Assembly (NCBI GenBank): GCA_039707465.1
Contig: CM077643.1
Span: 40,389,605 to 40,453,604 of the forward strand
DNA length: 64,000 nt
Direction of reading: 5' to 3'
DNA from: Rhabdophis nuchalis
Lineage: Eukaryota > Chordata > Lepidosauria > Squamata > Natricidae
Shown here: piece by piece, positions 21,743 through 33,545 of the stretch
How positions within the stretch are numbered: position 1 is the first letter of the stretch
Layout: every line of letters begins with the position of its first letter
Program-made: the position numbers and the translations under genes
Notes under the pieces: generated by a model
The model's database searches: none
What the model was told of the DNA's origin: nothing
The model's input: the letters and a program-made list of their open reading frames with translations, nothing else

Positions 21743-22024
21743 CAGTGGTACCTCGGTTCACGAACTTAATTCGTGAACTGACTCTGTTCGCGATCCGAAT
21801 TGGTCGTGAAGCGAGGCACAATTTCCCATAGGGTTCAATGTAAATCCGGTTAATCCGTTCTGACCTTGTTTTTTGGTCTGTTTGTGAAGCGAAACGGAGT
21901 TCGTGAACCCGAGCATTTTTACGAACTTTTGTGTTCGTGAAGCGAGGCGGAGTTCGTGAACCCGAGCATTTTTACGAACTTTTGTGTTCGTGAAGCGAGG
22001 CGGAGTTTGTGAAGCGAAGCTCAA
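21743..22024. mobile_element. Tigger/pogo-like MITE, right end missing
   Basis: Begins CAGTGGTACCTCGGTTCACG after TA (21741-21742), a pogo/Tigger-type end. Internally a 53-bp unit is tandemly duplicated (21908 and 21961 starts). No matching right terminal repeat is found, so it is truncated near 22024. Confidence 0.7.
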
Positions 22025-22247
22025 GTAGCTATTAGTTCATAAGGAGAGATTCATTTTGAGGCAAGCAAACTTTTATATTTGTGTTCATCAACAAATGTGT
22101 CTAAGGCCAGGGATTTTCAAAAGACATATGCCCTAATAACTTCTTACACAGGCAGGATCATGAACAAACCTATCCCAGATGTCAGTGGGTGATGTAGTCT
22201 ATTGGGTGAAATGGAGTCATGGAACTGGATGTCTGAAATATATATGA

Positions 22248-22417
22248 CAATACAATAGCAGAGTTGGAAGGGACCTTGGAGGTCTTCTAGTCCAACCCCT
22301 GCCTAGGCAGGAAACCCTATACTGTTTCAGACAAATGGCTATCCAACATCTTCTTAAAGACTTCCAGTGTTGGGGCATTCACAGCTTCTGGAGGCAAGCT
22401 GATCCACTGATTAATTG
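22248..22417 (-). mobile_element. CR1 LINE 3' end
   Basis: Minus-strand CR1 3' end with the cagagttggaagggacct block and a short ACAATA tail. It is cut off after the residues corresponding to NQWNxLPPE. A few bases of another repeat follow directly. Confidence 0.85.
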
Positions 22418-22490
22418 CAAGTAAGTGCGCATGCGCACTCACAGTTTCGGTGCGCAGTGAACCAGTAGTAAAATTATGTGAAGCCCATCT
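22418..22490. mobile_element. hAT-type element fragment
   Basis: The phrase gtgaaccagtagtaaaatta then gaagcccatctct is the terminal part of the dispersed non-autonomous family seen complete at 38423-38735 and 53139-53376. No duplication can be seen. Confidence 0.45.
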
Positions 22491-22953
22491 CTAGAGTTGA
22501 AGATTCCAGGTGTAGTTAAAAGGGATACCCACACAAAATGCATGGCAGTATTCTGGTTGTGATGCAATCAAAGCATTCATAGCTATAGCTTGGTCTTAAC
22601 TAGAATGGTCACAGCTGGCCCACAAATTGTAATTGTTCACTTACCTCCCATTTTCAAATCAACAGAGTCAATAAAAAGCCTATGGATTAGGGATGAAATT
22701 CATTACTAAAATTGAATGCAGAGGGACCATTTAGAAGAGCAATGTCTTAAATGCCTGCGGCTTTTGCATCTGTCTACAGCTCTCTGTTTGATCTCTCAGA
22801 ATCAAGTCAATTGGCTTCTTGCTACATCAACAGAACTTGAATTGAGAAAAAAAATCCATCAAAGCCTATAATTTCATAACTTTGGAGGGGAAATGCTAGG
22901 AATTACCTGTTTCAAGATTAAAAACTTAAAAATAGCTTATATAGTGACCAACG

Positions 22954-23190
22954 TCTATGGAGCTTCTCAGTCACCCAAGTCATGGTTGTCCCAAAGGTGC
23001 TTTATCAAAAGACAACTGGACTTTGTTTTTCTTTGAAGAAGTATCACTTCTCATCCAAGAAGCCTCTTCAGTTCTATAGCTGCCAATATTCAGAGTAGAC
23101 AGTGAGCCTTTATATTTGATTGAGTGCTCTATAATTTGAGTGCTATGAGTTTTGTCAACAATTAGTGACCACATAGATTTTCTCCATGAC
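22954..23190 (-). mobile_element. Penelope-type terminal repeat, single arm
   Basis: Matches one arm of the hairpin elements at 14124 and 44733: the outer end tctatggagcttctcagtca, then caaaggtgctttatcaaaag. A hammerhead-like core on the minus strand (23035-23071) has CTGAAGA, stem GCTTCT/AGAAGT and GATA in place of GAAA. The opposite arm is absent. Confidence 0.55.
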
Positions 23191-23792
23191 AATCTGTCTC
23201 TAGATTGGTTGTTTAGATCCTCCAGTAAGGTGTCCAGAGTAATAAGAATAACTTGAGCCTGGTCATTTGTGTCTCAAATTGATTGGATTGATGTGCTCAA
23301 TTATCTATCTGTTTGTTTTGACAATTTGCTTGTTTTCTTGATTGTACATGATATTCCCAGAAGTCTTTTCCAACATCAAAGTTTAAAAGGATTAAAACTC
23401 TTTCTCTCTTGTTTCTTCATAGAATGTCACTGTTTATGAGTTGACAGTCACAGGGAATGTCATGAATAGAATACATAGGTAAAAAGTTCTCTAAAGCCAC
23501 AAATTATGATTTGTTATATAAGCCACCTAAAGTGAAGATGCTTCAGAATTGCAAAATCTTAATTGCTTATGATTAGTAGTTCTATTTTTTTTACCTTCAA
23601 TAGTATAAAGAAAACATTATCAGCCTTAATTATCACAGTAGCAACATAGTCATCATCTGATGAATTAAGAAAGATGATAAAGAAGGAGCTTGGGAGAGAA
23701 GAAAAAAGGAGAGCAAAGGAAGAGATAATAATATGATGTTGTAGAACTGATCCCACCATAGGTAGGTTGATGCTGTAAAGAACTGGTGTCTC
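23191..23792. other. Unannotated stretch
   Basis: No gene or repeat recognised. Confidence 0.5.
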
Positions 23793-23864
23793 AGCTTCCT
23801 TCCTTCCTTCCTTCCTTCCTTCCTTCCTTCCTTCCTTCCTTCCTTCCTTCCTTCCTTCCTTCCT
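23793..23864 (+). repeat. CTTC tetranucleotide microsatellite
   Basis: A nearly perfect CTTC run of about 70 bases. The translated KEGR repeats it gives on the minus strand are not a protein. Confidence 0.97.
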
Positions 23865-24852
23865 GGGTTCCAAAAAACATCCCCAACAAAATAAAACTCA
23901 GAGGCTTGAGTTCCCTCAAAGTTCCACTTAATTAGAGATGTCATGTTGGCACCTCTGGGAAAACCTGAACCTGAAATCTTCCAGGTTTTCCCAACCAGTT
24001 GAAAGTTTAAGATCCTGCCCCAACACCCACAGATTCATCATATGGACCAATCTTTCACTACCGTGAAGACAGATTCCTCCCCTCCAGATGCGGCCAGGTG
24101 CAGAGACAAAAACAACCTTGACTTTCTAAGAAGAATGTTATTATGGCTACATATCACCCAACTCCATATAACTCCCCCCTCCCATTTTCCCACAGTAGAA
24201 AGTGTGGCAGGCCTGCACTCCAAAAAGAAAAGATGGCTTGCAGGTCTGACACTTTCTCGCTTTTTCTTTCTTTGTTTTTGAGAAAAATAAAAGGTGGTCA
24301 GACATCCTGAGATCCAATTAAAATCATCAACCTGTTATATTGTCAGATCAATGGTGAGGCAATCCATTCAATCCAGCCAAAACTCTTCATGATCAGACAA
24401 TCTTCTACAATGAACTGAAGTTGAAAAAGAACAACAAAATTGGGATGGCTTCCGAATAAATTAGAATTCACTGTACTGAGGCTTTATGTGTGAAAAAAAA
24501 TGCAACTTAATAGGATGTCAACACATCTACTTTTTATTCAAATAATTATTCTTCTTCTCTATCACCTCTCTTTCTTACTCTACTTATATTTCATACAAAT
24601 CACACAAGTCCTACAACTCCAAATCAAAGACGAGTATCCCCCCCACCCCAAGAAGAGAACATTGCCACAACTGGAGGCAACATCACTCTGCTGTAGTATT
24701 TGGAATCATACCAATAGTAGGTCAGATCACATCCAAAATGAAGTGAAGTGGCAATGTGCTTCTTAACAGGGAGCTTGTTTTCTGCTTTTCTCTTCTACCA
24801 CATATACTTGGCTGAGAGTGAAAAGGCAGGTAGTTTTCACCAGATCTCTGAA
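23865..24852. other. Unannotated stretch
   Basis: No gene or repeat recognised. Confidence 0.5.
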
Positions 24853-24960
24853 TTGATTTACTTTATTATATTTATGTAGTTGCCCATCTCACAAAATATG
24901 ACATTGGGTGGATACAATAAAAACAAGCCATAAAATGAGAACATCTTTTAATCCCACTAT
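24853..24960 (-). mobile_element. Old L2-like LINE 3' end
   Basis: The run actttattatatttatgtag then gcccatctcacaaaatatga has the form of an inverted LINE tail and UTR of an older L2-like family. It lies next to the ATT array. Confidence 0.4.
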
Positions 24961-24970
24961 TAAAAACTTC

Positions 24971-25148
<178 letters not shown>

Positions 25149-25657
25149 TTATTAAAAGGCGAAGAGTAACTGTTCAGTATTGCATACAACGTAGTGCAAG
25201 ACTAGGCTGAAGCGTCTGCAATTAAAAATCAAGCAGGACATGGAAACAGAGGAGACAAAAAGCCAGGAATCTTGTCTAAAAGATCTCTTTTTGGGAGGGG
25301 GGCGTTAAATAAAAAAAAAACACAGGTTATTTGGGGAAACAAAAAGGAAAAAATGTCACCTGAACCAGGCAAAGGAGACTGGACATGGGAAAAAACCCCA
25401 ATCTCAGCTATTCACAAAGCTAAAAATTTGGGGGATAAAAGAGGGTCTTGAAGCCCACCTGGCAGCCTAGTTGAGAAAGATGTGAGTTAGTATGGATGTG
25501 TTTGTATGCATGTGAGAAAGAGCAAATACACAGTGTCACTAGTAAAATTGTCACTCAAATCACAACATTAAAATGGACCTATTGTGTAATTGTGCAGCCT
25601 CTACTACATTCTCTTGACCAAGTTTCCTTAAGGTTTTCGTTCATTCTTTCCTTAATT
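25149..25657. other. Unannotated stretch
   Basis: No gene or repeat recognised. Confidence 0.5.
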
Positions 25658-26014
25658 AAAGGTAAAAGTAAAACTTCCCCTCACACATATGTGTTAATCG
25701 TTCCCGACTCTAGAGGGCCATGCTCATCTCTGTTTCGAAGCCGAAGAGCCAGCGCTGTCCGAAGATGTCTCGGTGGTCATGCAGCTGGCATGACTAAACA
25801 CCAAAGGTGCACGGAATGCTGTTACCTTCCCACCAAGTGGTCCCTATTTTTCTACTTGCATTTTTACATGCTTTCAAACTGCTAGGTGGGCAGAAGCTGG
25901 GACAAGTAATGGGAGCTCACTCCATTATGTGGCACTAGGGATTTGAACCACCGAACTGCCAACCTTTCTGATTGACAAGCTCAGTGTCTTAGCCACTGGG
26001 CCACTGAGTCCCTG
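25658..26014 (-). mobile_element. Sauria-type SINE, full length
   Basis: Inverted full copy: tail side ggtaaaagtaaaacttcccc then cacacatatgtg, central body, and tRNA-like head ending gccactgggccactgagtcc. Target-site duplications are not clear. Confidence 0.88.
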
Positions 26015-26705
26015 TTTTTTTTCTTAATAACATCCTGTCAAAATAAGTACTCGATGTCCCCTTTCATCAAGGACACCTGTTTTATTACAAGATCATGTAG
26101 AAATATCAGTGAGACGATTTTTTTTGTCTTACAAAAAGGGTGAATTACAGAGCAGCTTTTTCCTTTAACAATGTGTTACTAGTAGCAAAACAGATGTGGT
26201 CTTTTATTCAATGCAGCCTCTTCATTCTGATATGTAATCGCTTTCTGTTCCTAAGGGAGCCCCATTTTAATTTTACAGTAATTTAATGATAATATTACAC
26301 TGGAAATTAGAGTTCACTTTCTGGCAGTTTGCATTCCTTCATCTCACAGATGGAAAATGAACCTTCTTATAATCATGCTATTTAATAGACTTGTCTCTCT
26401 GAATACTAAAGTATTCACAACAGCTTATTGGCATTATTTGTGCAAGGAAGGAATTCATTTAGAGACACAGTGGCACTTTCACTAGTTATCATTAACACTG
26501 TACTGAAATCTGCTTTGCAATTTCTCAATTTTCTCGCCTGGCAAAAGAGTGTCAGATTCTGTCTTATTCTCAGAATGCTTGAAAATTTCGTTCATTCCCC
26601 CCCCCCCCCCCTTCTTAACAGTCTTTTACAGCTGGCTTTATTGCTAGAGTTGGCAGAATGTGTTGTTTAGATAATTATTTTCTTTCTATCCATCCACCTA
26701 CAGTA
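26015..26705. other. Unannotated stretch with poly-C run
   Basis: No gene or repeat recognised, apart from a 15-base poly-C run at 26597-26611. Confidence 0.5.
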
Positions 26706-26900
<195 letters not shown>

Positions 26901-26917
26901 CTGTCTAATCTTAACAA

Positions 26918-27360
26918 TAATGCAATAGCAGAGTTGGAAGGGACCTTGGAGGTCATCTAGTCCAACTCCCTATACCATTTCAGACAAATGGCTATCCAAC
27001 ATGTTCTTGAAGACTTGCAGTTTGGGGCATTCACAACTTCTGGAGGCAAGCTGTTCCACTGATTAATTGTTCTAACTGTCAGGAAATTTCTCCTCAGTTT
27101 TAAATTGCTTCTCTCCTTGATTAGTTTCCACCCATTGCTTCTTGTTCTGCCCTCAGGTGCTTTGGAGAATAGTTTGACTCCCTCTTCTTTGTGGCAACCC
27201 CTGAGATATTGGAACACTGCTATCATGTCTCCCCTAGTCCTTCTTTTTATTAAACTAGACATAGCCAGTTCCTGCAACCGTTCTTCATATGTTTTAGTCT
27301 CCAGTCCCCTAATTATCTTTCTTGTTCTCTGCACTCTTTCTGGAGTCTCCACATCTTTTA
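26918..27360 (-). pseudogene. CR1 LINE ORF2 C-terminus and 3' end
   Basis: Minus-strand CR1. One frame gives DVETPERVQRTRKIIRGLE, then [20 protein letters not shown], then INQWNSLPPEVVNAP. These are the thumb and C-terminal region of the CR1 polymerase. It is 5'-truncated at about 27360, where a short CATC run (27369-27388) begins. The 3' CAATAA tail is next to the TCTA array. Confidence 0.88.
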
Positions 27361-27401
27361 ATCTATAATCATCCATCCATCCATCCATTATATTACATTA
27401 C

Positions 27402-28140
27402 AAGAGACACCTAGAGAGCAGATGGAGATCCTCTCGCTCCGAAGCCGACCGAACACTAGTGAGAACCCATATTAGGGCTTACTTAGTGGCGATAAGGGTG
27501 GCCAAACGTGAGTATTGTGCCACCCTTATTGCATCCGCAGATAACCGCCCTGCCGCCCTGTTTGGGGTGACCCGCTCCCTCCTTCACCAGAGGCCGTGGG
27601 AAGCCCCCTCTGCAAGGGCGAGCAGAGGAATCTGCAGGAGAAAATCACTTGGATTCGGAATGAGCTACCCTCAATCAACAGTGGTCCTGAGGGACTGTCC
27701 GAGACTAGTCTTGAGGTTCCTTCTTGGGAGGAGGTTGACTTTGTTACCACCGAGGATATGGACAGGTTGTCAAGGAAACTTAGGGCGACCACATGTTTAT
27801 TGGACCCGTGTCCCTCCTGGCTTGTACTGGCATCCTGGGAGACGACACGAGGCTGGCTCCAGGGCATTGTCAACGCATCTTTGAGTGAGGGGTCCTTACC
27901 TGCCATCTTGAAAGAGGCAGTAGTGAGGCCCCTCCTCAAGAAGCCATCCCTGGACCCAGCATTGTTAGAGAACTATCATCCAGTCTCCAACCTTCACTTT
28001 TTGGTGAAGGTTGTTGAGAGTGTGGTAGCCCAACAGTTCCCGCGACACCTGGAGGAAGTTGATTATCTAGACACACGCCCTGGGTCCACTATGGAGAAGG
28101 GCGGGATATAAATATAAATAAATTCAAATAAATTCAAATA
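27402..28140 (+). pseudogene. L2-group LINE with large internal deletion
   Basis: The 5' part encodes the linker before the reverse transcriptase (RTHIRAYLVAIRVAKREYCA), shifts frame once near 27605, then reads SWLVLASWETTRGWLQGIVN, PLLKKPSLDPALLENYHPVS and FPRHLEEVDYLDTR. At 28075-28079 it jumps directly into the 3' tail (gccctgggtccactatggag then gggcgggatataaat). About 1.3 kb of polymerase and UTR is missing compared with the copy at 33866. The YADD region is gone, so the element is dead. Confidence 0.88.
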
Positions 28141-28955
28141 TCACTGCTTCATGGCTCTGAAGCCCTTCTTGCTATCTCCAATTCCCAAACTTGGACAGCC
28201 CAGCAAGAGATGATTCCCCTTGGAATTGTCCTTTGGGGTGTAATTGAAATATGAGAAGCAGTAGAAATTCAACTAAATTCTCTTCTCTAAAATACATTTT
28301 GAAAGCATATTATCTGTCATCCATCTGAATGAAATGGAAAGAGATGCTTCATTCCTCCTACATACCATGTCAGTTCAGCTGCTGTTATCCAGCTATTTTC
28401 TGGAAACCAATGAATTCACCCGGGAAATTTACAATATTCCAGAAATGATCCAGTCGCAAAACTGGTCTTTTTTATCAGGAACACCAGTCCAAACCATAAA
28501 AGTTTGGTTAAAAAGTTTTAACCTCAGGAAATATCTAGAATAGTCAGATTGTGCATTCGTAAAGAGAAATTGAGCATTCCAACATTCTCTACAAAATTCC
28601 ACTTTGCACATATCTAATGCATTACATACATCTTACAGTAAACTATGCTCCTTTTTTCTTGCAAGGCATTAGTTTCCATGGCTATTATTTTTGTTACTCT
28701 ACGTCTGCTTGCTCAATTAAGTTACATGGAAGAAGAATATGTAAGGCAGTGCTTCCCAAACTTTTTTCTTCACTATCAAACCTGTTTTTATCAGAAAGTC
28801 CTTTTTGGACTTCAGAAAACCCTTACTTAAACTTCTCTGTTGCAATTGGGTAATGGGTTCATGTGTCATTACTCAAAGAACAAAACATTTTTATCCAGGT
28901 TTGGAAAGTTCTGCTGTAAGGAACTGGAAGTTACATTTCCTTGGATATGGAGGTG
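28141..28955. other. Unannotated stretch
   Basis: No gene or repeat recognised. Confidence 0.5.
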
Positions 28956-28959
28956 GAGG

Positions 28960-29091
28960 TGGATGTGAATATACGATGATATATGATGTGATGTGATATG
29001 TGATATATGAAATGATAATATGTGATATAATATATATATATGATGTGATATGATGATATGATATGGTATTGTATGGTATCTATCTATCTAA
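28960..29091 (+). repeat. Degenerate GATAT-rich low-complexity DNA
   Basis: Irregular GATAT/TGATG units ending in a short TATC run just before the CR1 at 29092. Confidence 0.85.
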
Positions 29092-29845
29092 CAAAATTCA
29101 AGTGTAGAGAAAAGTAAAGCCCTACACTTAGGCAAGAAAAAACAAAATTACTCATATAGACTGGGTGGAACCAAGCGTAATAGCAGTGATTGTGAGAGAG
29201 ATCCTGGAGTCTTAGTGGACAGCCAGCTAAATATGAGCCAGCAGTGTGCAGCAGCAGCCAAAAAAGTGAATACAATCCTAAATTGCATTGGCAGAGGGAT
29301 ACAATCAAGATCAAGTGAGGTACTAATACCATTCTATAAAGTAAGATCACACATAGAGTACTGCATCCAGTTTTGGTCACCATATATAAAAAAGATGTGG
29401 AGACTCTAGAAAGAGTGCAGAGAAGAGCAACCAGGATGATTAGGGGACTGGAAGCTAAAATATATGAAGAACAGTTACAAGAACTGGGCATGGCTAGTCT
29501 AGTGAAGAGAAGGGCCAGGGGAGACATGATTAACAGTGTTCCAATATCTGAGGGGCTGCCACAGAGAGGAAGGGATCAAGCTATTATCTAAAGCACCTAA
29601 AGGCTAGACGAGGAATAATGGATGGAAAGTGATCAAGGAGCGATTTAGCCTGGAAATACGAAGGAACTTTCTAACAGTGACAACAATCAACCAATGGAAC
29701 AGCTTGCCTTCGGAAGTAGTGGGGGCTTCATCACTTGAGATTTTCAAGAACAGATTGGATTGCTATTTGTCAGAAATGATGTAGGGTCTCCTGCTTGGGT
29801 GGTGGATTGGACTAGATGACCTGCAAGATCCCTTCTAACTCTGTT
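29092..29845 (+). pseudogene. CR1 LINE, longest copy in the window
   Basis: Encodes more of the CR1 polymerase than the other copies: VLVDSQLNMSQQCAAAAKKV, then a region ending [13 protein letters not shown], then [20 protein letters not shown] and [12 protein letters not shown]. Frame breaks follow near 29535. The 3' end (gggtctcctgcttgggtgg) lacks a clear repeat tail. The catalytic reverse transcriptase box is upstream of the truncation. Confidence 0.88.
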
Positions 29846-30324
29846 AATACGGGTAGGGTAGGATATATATGATAATGACTTTGCACCCATCCGTTGCTTT
29901 AGTTCTCATTGTTCCCCTATCATGGGTGAGCTTTTGTGGCTGACACAGATTTTTTTTTCCCAAGAGCTATTTTAAATTACACAAATAGTTATTTATTTAA
30001 GAGATTTACACAGCTATCTTACTTAAACAATTGCTTAGACTTCAGACAAAAAGTAGTGAACAAGAAACAGAATATGTTAGCGACTTATCAGGGATGATTC
30101 AGAACATGGAACACATCATTTTATTAAAAATTCCAGTGTTTAATATATAAGAACAAGTGATGGTACGAAAACAAGTATAAGCAATAAATAAATAAATGTA
30201 ACATAAATCAAATTTATCACAATGCACTTATAAATCCTACTCCTATCTCTAATGATTAATGAAGGATTGTCTCACTTCTAAATTTCCTGAAAAGATTAAT
30301 CTCTCAGGAAAACATCTTAAGAGC
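29846..30324. other. Unannotated stretch
   Basis: No gene or repeat recognised. Confidence 0.5.
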
Positions 30325-30545
30325 TATGGTGGTGATGCAGTGGTTAGAATGCAGTATTGCAAGCTGACATTGCTCACTGCCAGAAGTTTGATCCTGACCA
30401 GCTCCAGGTTGACTCAGCCTTCCATCCTTCCAAGGATAGTAAAATGAGGACTGAGTTTGTGGGGAGTAATAAGATGACTCTGTAAACCACTTAGAGAATG
30501 CTGTAAACCACGATGAAGAGGTATATAAGTCTACGTGCTATTGAT
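30325..30545 (+). mobile_element. tRNA-headed MIR-like SINE
   Basis: Head ggtggtgatgcagtggttag, a B-box-like region near agtttgatcctgacc, body gactcagccttccatccttc, and tail tgtaaaccacttagagaatg then agaggtatataagtc. The same family is inverted at 40540-40680 and 43070-43205. Confidence 0.75.
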
Positions 30546-30621
30546 ATTGTTACCTTACCAGTCATTCTTTGTAAAGATGTTTTTGAGATTCCTTTGAAAC
30601 CTACCAATGAAATATTTGCAT

Positions 30622-30725
30622 GAGTGTTTGTGTGTGTGTGTGTGTGGGTGTTTGTGTGTGAATGAATATTCCTATTTAGTTATTTATTTATTTACTTACT
30701 TACTTACTTATTTCTTTATTTATGT
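30622..30725 (+). repeat. GT run and TTAT/TTAC low-complexity run
   Basis: A GT microsatellite (30628-30659) is followed by a mixed TTAT/TTAC run that ends just before the MITE at 30736. Confidence 0.85.
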
Positions 30726-30735
30726 AATAGATTTA

Positions 30736-30959
30736 CAGTAATCCCTCGGTTTTCGCGGCTAATCGGGACCGCACCCATCTGCGAAAACCGGAAATCCGCG
30801 AGGTAGGATTCGCTAGGAAACTTGAATTGGTGGACATGTTTAAAGCAACCACTAGGGGGCGCTTGCCCCCTACCAATGCATTTTTTTCCTGTATTTTTTA
30901 CAAATCCGCGAAGCACTGAAGCCGCGAAAAATGAAGATGCGGAAAACGAGGGATTACTG
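30736..30959. mobile_element. Tigger/pogo-like MITE
   Basis: Ends CAGTAATCCCTCG and its complement CGAGGGATTACTG, flanked by TA (30734-30735 and 30960-30961). The interior has repeated ccgcga-type motifs and no frame. It is a non-autonomous member of the pogo/Tigger group. Confidence 0.88.
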
Positions 30960-30961
30960 TA

Positions 30962-31360
30962 CCATATTTTTCAGAGTATAAGATATACTTTTCCCCCCCA
31001 AAAAAGACAGTTAAAACCTTGGTGTGCTTCATACACTGAATATAGCATTTTTGGCTTACCAAAACCCCACCCTTTTTGCAAAAATGGATGTGCAGAGGGT
31101 TTGGGTGGCTTGCAAAGTACTCCTTGGGGCTGGGGAAGGCAAATATGAGCAAAAAACCAGGCCACTTTTGCTCCCCCCCCAAGCCCCCAGGAGCACTCTA
31201 CAAGCCTCCCAAAGCTCTGCATGCCCCCCTTTTTGCAAAAAATGAGTCATGCAGACAGTTTGGGAGGTCTGCAGAGTGCAAACGCTTTTTTTTAAATTTA
31301 CCTCTTCGAAATCATGGTGCATCTTATAGTCCAGTGCATCTCATAGTCCAAAAAATACAG
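30962..31360. mobile_element. MITE with CCGTATTTTT-type ends
   Basis: Left end ccatatttttcagagtataa and right end ccaaaaaatacag are diverged inverted copies. TA flanks are at 30960-30961, shared with the neighbouring Tigger element, and at 31361-31362. Internal repeats of gcaaaa and gcttcccaaa type are present. Related to the element at 954. Confidence 0.75.
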
Positions 31361-31362
31361 TA

Positions 31363-31640
31363 TTTGGCCATCCAACACACATGGTGACTCTGCAACATAC
31401 AATATTAAAAATAAACAATATAAAAACTCCAGAACTCCTCCCCACAGCAACAGCGACCAACAGAATCATATAAGCCACTTGATCAGCTCTGAATGACTTT
31501 GGGGTCCCCAGACCTGCTGATAAAACTATGTCTTATGGAAATGTAGCGAGGAGGGGAGCAACCTTATTTCCAGGGCAATGATGTTCCACTGAGAGGTTGC
31601 AACTACAGAGAAGGCTTTCTTCTAGAACCTACCAAAAAAC
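31363..31640 (-). mobile_element. Old L2-like LINE 3' fragment
   Basis: The run ttccactgagaggttgcaac then agagaaggctttcttctag parallels the cagagaaggcccttc block of the L2 copies, but it is strongly diverged. The boundaries are approximate. Confidence 0.45.
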
Positions 31641-32311
31641 AAAAAATGCATTGCCTTCCCACTCTGGCGGGCTGGGTAGATGTATTATTTCTTGTTTTCT
31701 GATTCCCCACCCCCCACCCCAACCTCTTCCCTCTCAAGACTATGGAATGGTGTGAAAATTGGAAAGGAATGAAAATTACAAAATGGCACAGTTGCTCAAG
31801 TGGCCCTGTTGAAAACATGCCAGCCTTTTTTTTTTAATAAATCTGATCCCCTTTAGGTAACTTAAGGGGGATGTTTCTGTGGGTTCAGGAAACTTCACAA
31901 TACTCTTATGCACATAGACGCACATGCACAGGTGAGATAAGTGCATCTTGCAAACTTTAAACATTTGACTACCAACCTTGTTATTCTATGCTCCTCACAT
32001 CTTGTACCAGCAGACTTTATACTTTATATATCGCTCTTCATGTCTTCCCTGATAACATCAGAGATGGGAAACCAGCTCAGGGCCAAGGCAACACTCAGGA
32101 TTTCAACAAATATTCAAGAAGCATCTTGCCAATGCATTGGATAACAGTGGGTGCACATTTTCATTGATTTGTGGAGAGAAGTTATACACCGTCCTCTAGT
32201 TTAGTTTAATATTAACAATTAATAAAATTTTGCAATTTAACATATTCCAAACAATCCAAAATAAAAGCTACATTGCACCATAGAGTAGAAACATTATTTC
32301 TGGACTCTAAG
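31641..32311. other. Unannotated stretch
   Basis: No gene or repeat recognised. Confidence 0.5.
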
Positions 32312-32437
32312 CTAAGAAGATGTTGGATAGCCATTTGTCTGAAACGGTATAGGGCTTCCTGCCTAGGCAGGGAGTTGGACTAGATGACCTCCAAGGTCCC
32401 TTCCAACTCTGCTATTGTATTGTATTATTGGACTCTG
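32312..32437 (+). mobile_element. CR1 LINE 3' end, very short
   Basis: Only the last ORF2 codons (KKMLDSHLSETV) and the 3' end with a TATTG tail remain. This is a severely 5'-truncated insertion. Confidence 0.88.
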
Positions 32438-32456
32438 TGACGGCAGCAACAAGATA

Positions 32457-32806
32457 TAAAGGTAAAGGTTCCCCTCGCACATATGTGCTAGTCGTTCCCG
32501 ACTCTAGGGGGCAGTGCTCATCTCTGATTGAAAGCCAAAGAGCCAGTGCTATCTGAAGACATCTCCGGAGTCATGTGGCCGGCATGACTAAACACCAAAG
32601 GTGCACGGAATGCTGTTACCTTCCCACCAAGTGTTCCCTATTTTTCTACTTGCATTTTTACATGCTTTCGAACTGGTAAGGTTGGCAGAAGCTGGAACAA
32701 GTAACGGGAGATCACTTCATTATGTGGCACTAGGGATTTGAACCGCCAAACTGCTGACCTTTCTGATTGACAAGCTCAGTGCCTTAGCCGTTGAGCAACC
32801 ACGTCC
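32457..32806 (-). mobile_element. Sauria-type SINE, full length
   Basis: Inverted copy with the tail side ggtaaaggttcccctcgcac and a tRNA-like head ending ttgagcaaccacgtcc. GATATA lies close to both ends, which may be a diverged target duplication. Confidence 0.9.
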
Positions 32807-32895
32807 AATGGGATATAGAAAGATGTAATTCTTCCACTTTTTTTGCACCGCTATAGGGCAGCCTTAATTTCTATAGGTTGGGCTATGTATAGCTG

Positions 32896-33125
32896 CCTTG
32901 CCTTGCCTTGCCTTGCCTTGCCTTGCCTTGCCTTGCCTTGCCTTGCCTTGCCTTGCCTTGCCTTGCCTTGCCTTGCCTTGCCTTGCCTTGCCTTGCCTTG
33001 CCTTGCCTTGCCTTGCCTTGCCTTGCCTTGCCTTGCCTTGCCTTGCCTTGCCTTGCCCTGCCCTGCCCTGCCCTGCCCTGCCCTGCCCTGCCCTGCCCTG
33101 CCCTGCCCTGCCCTGCCCTGCCCTG
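32896..33125 (+). repeat. CCTTG/CCCTG pentanucleotide array
   Basis: Thirty-two perfect CCTTG units (32896-33055) are followed by fourteen perfect CCCTG units (33056-33125). The leucine/alanine/cysteine frames it gives are artefacts. Confidence 0.98.
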
Positions 33126-33537
33126 ACTATCCCCATACATTTTAACACGGCAAAATTACTGCTACTGTTGGCAGCATCATTATTACCACATCATTACTGC
33201 TGATGCTGGGATCTCTAACGGGGTTTACTTTCATCCATAAAGTAATGATCCAACTATGTTATTGAGGGCTGTAGCTGTCAGACTCCTCTATTTAAATCCT
33301 GGTGATAAATCAGAGAACAGAGAATTTATATCTTCGGTCTATTGGCTAAAAGTAGGCGCCTAAGCTAAGAAGAAGTAAGAATATTTTAACCCATTTTGGC
33401 TAGACGAGAACCTTTATTTCAACAAGAATGAAGCCAAACAAAATAGTTGATGGCCTACTGCTGAAGTAAATTTCTCTCATGTCCATGGTGGCTCAACACT
33501 ATTGCTTTTTCTTCTTGCCCTTCCTATGAATCATATT
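33126..33537. other. Unannotated stretch
   Basis: No gene or repeat recognised. Confidence 0.5.
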
Positions 33538-33545
33538 CTTTACAT

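Noticed and set aside
32843..33203. Several Leu/Ala/Cys or Gly/Gln/Lys repeat frames
   Set aside because: They are translations of a CCTTG/CCCTG array in all frames.
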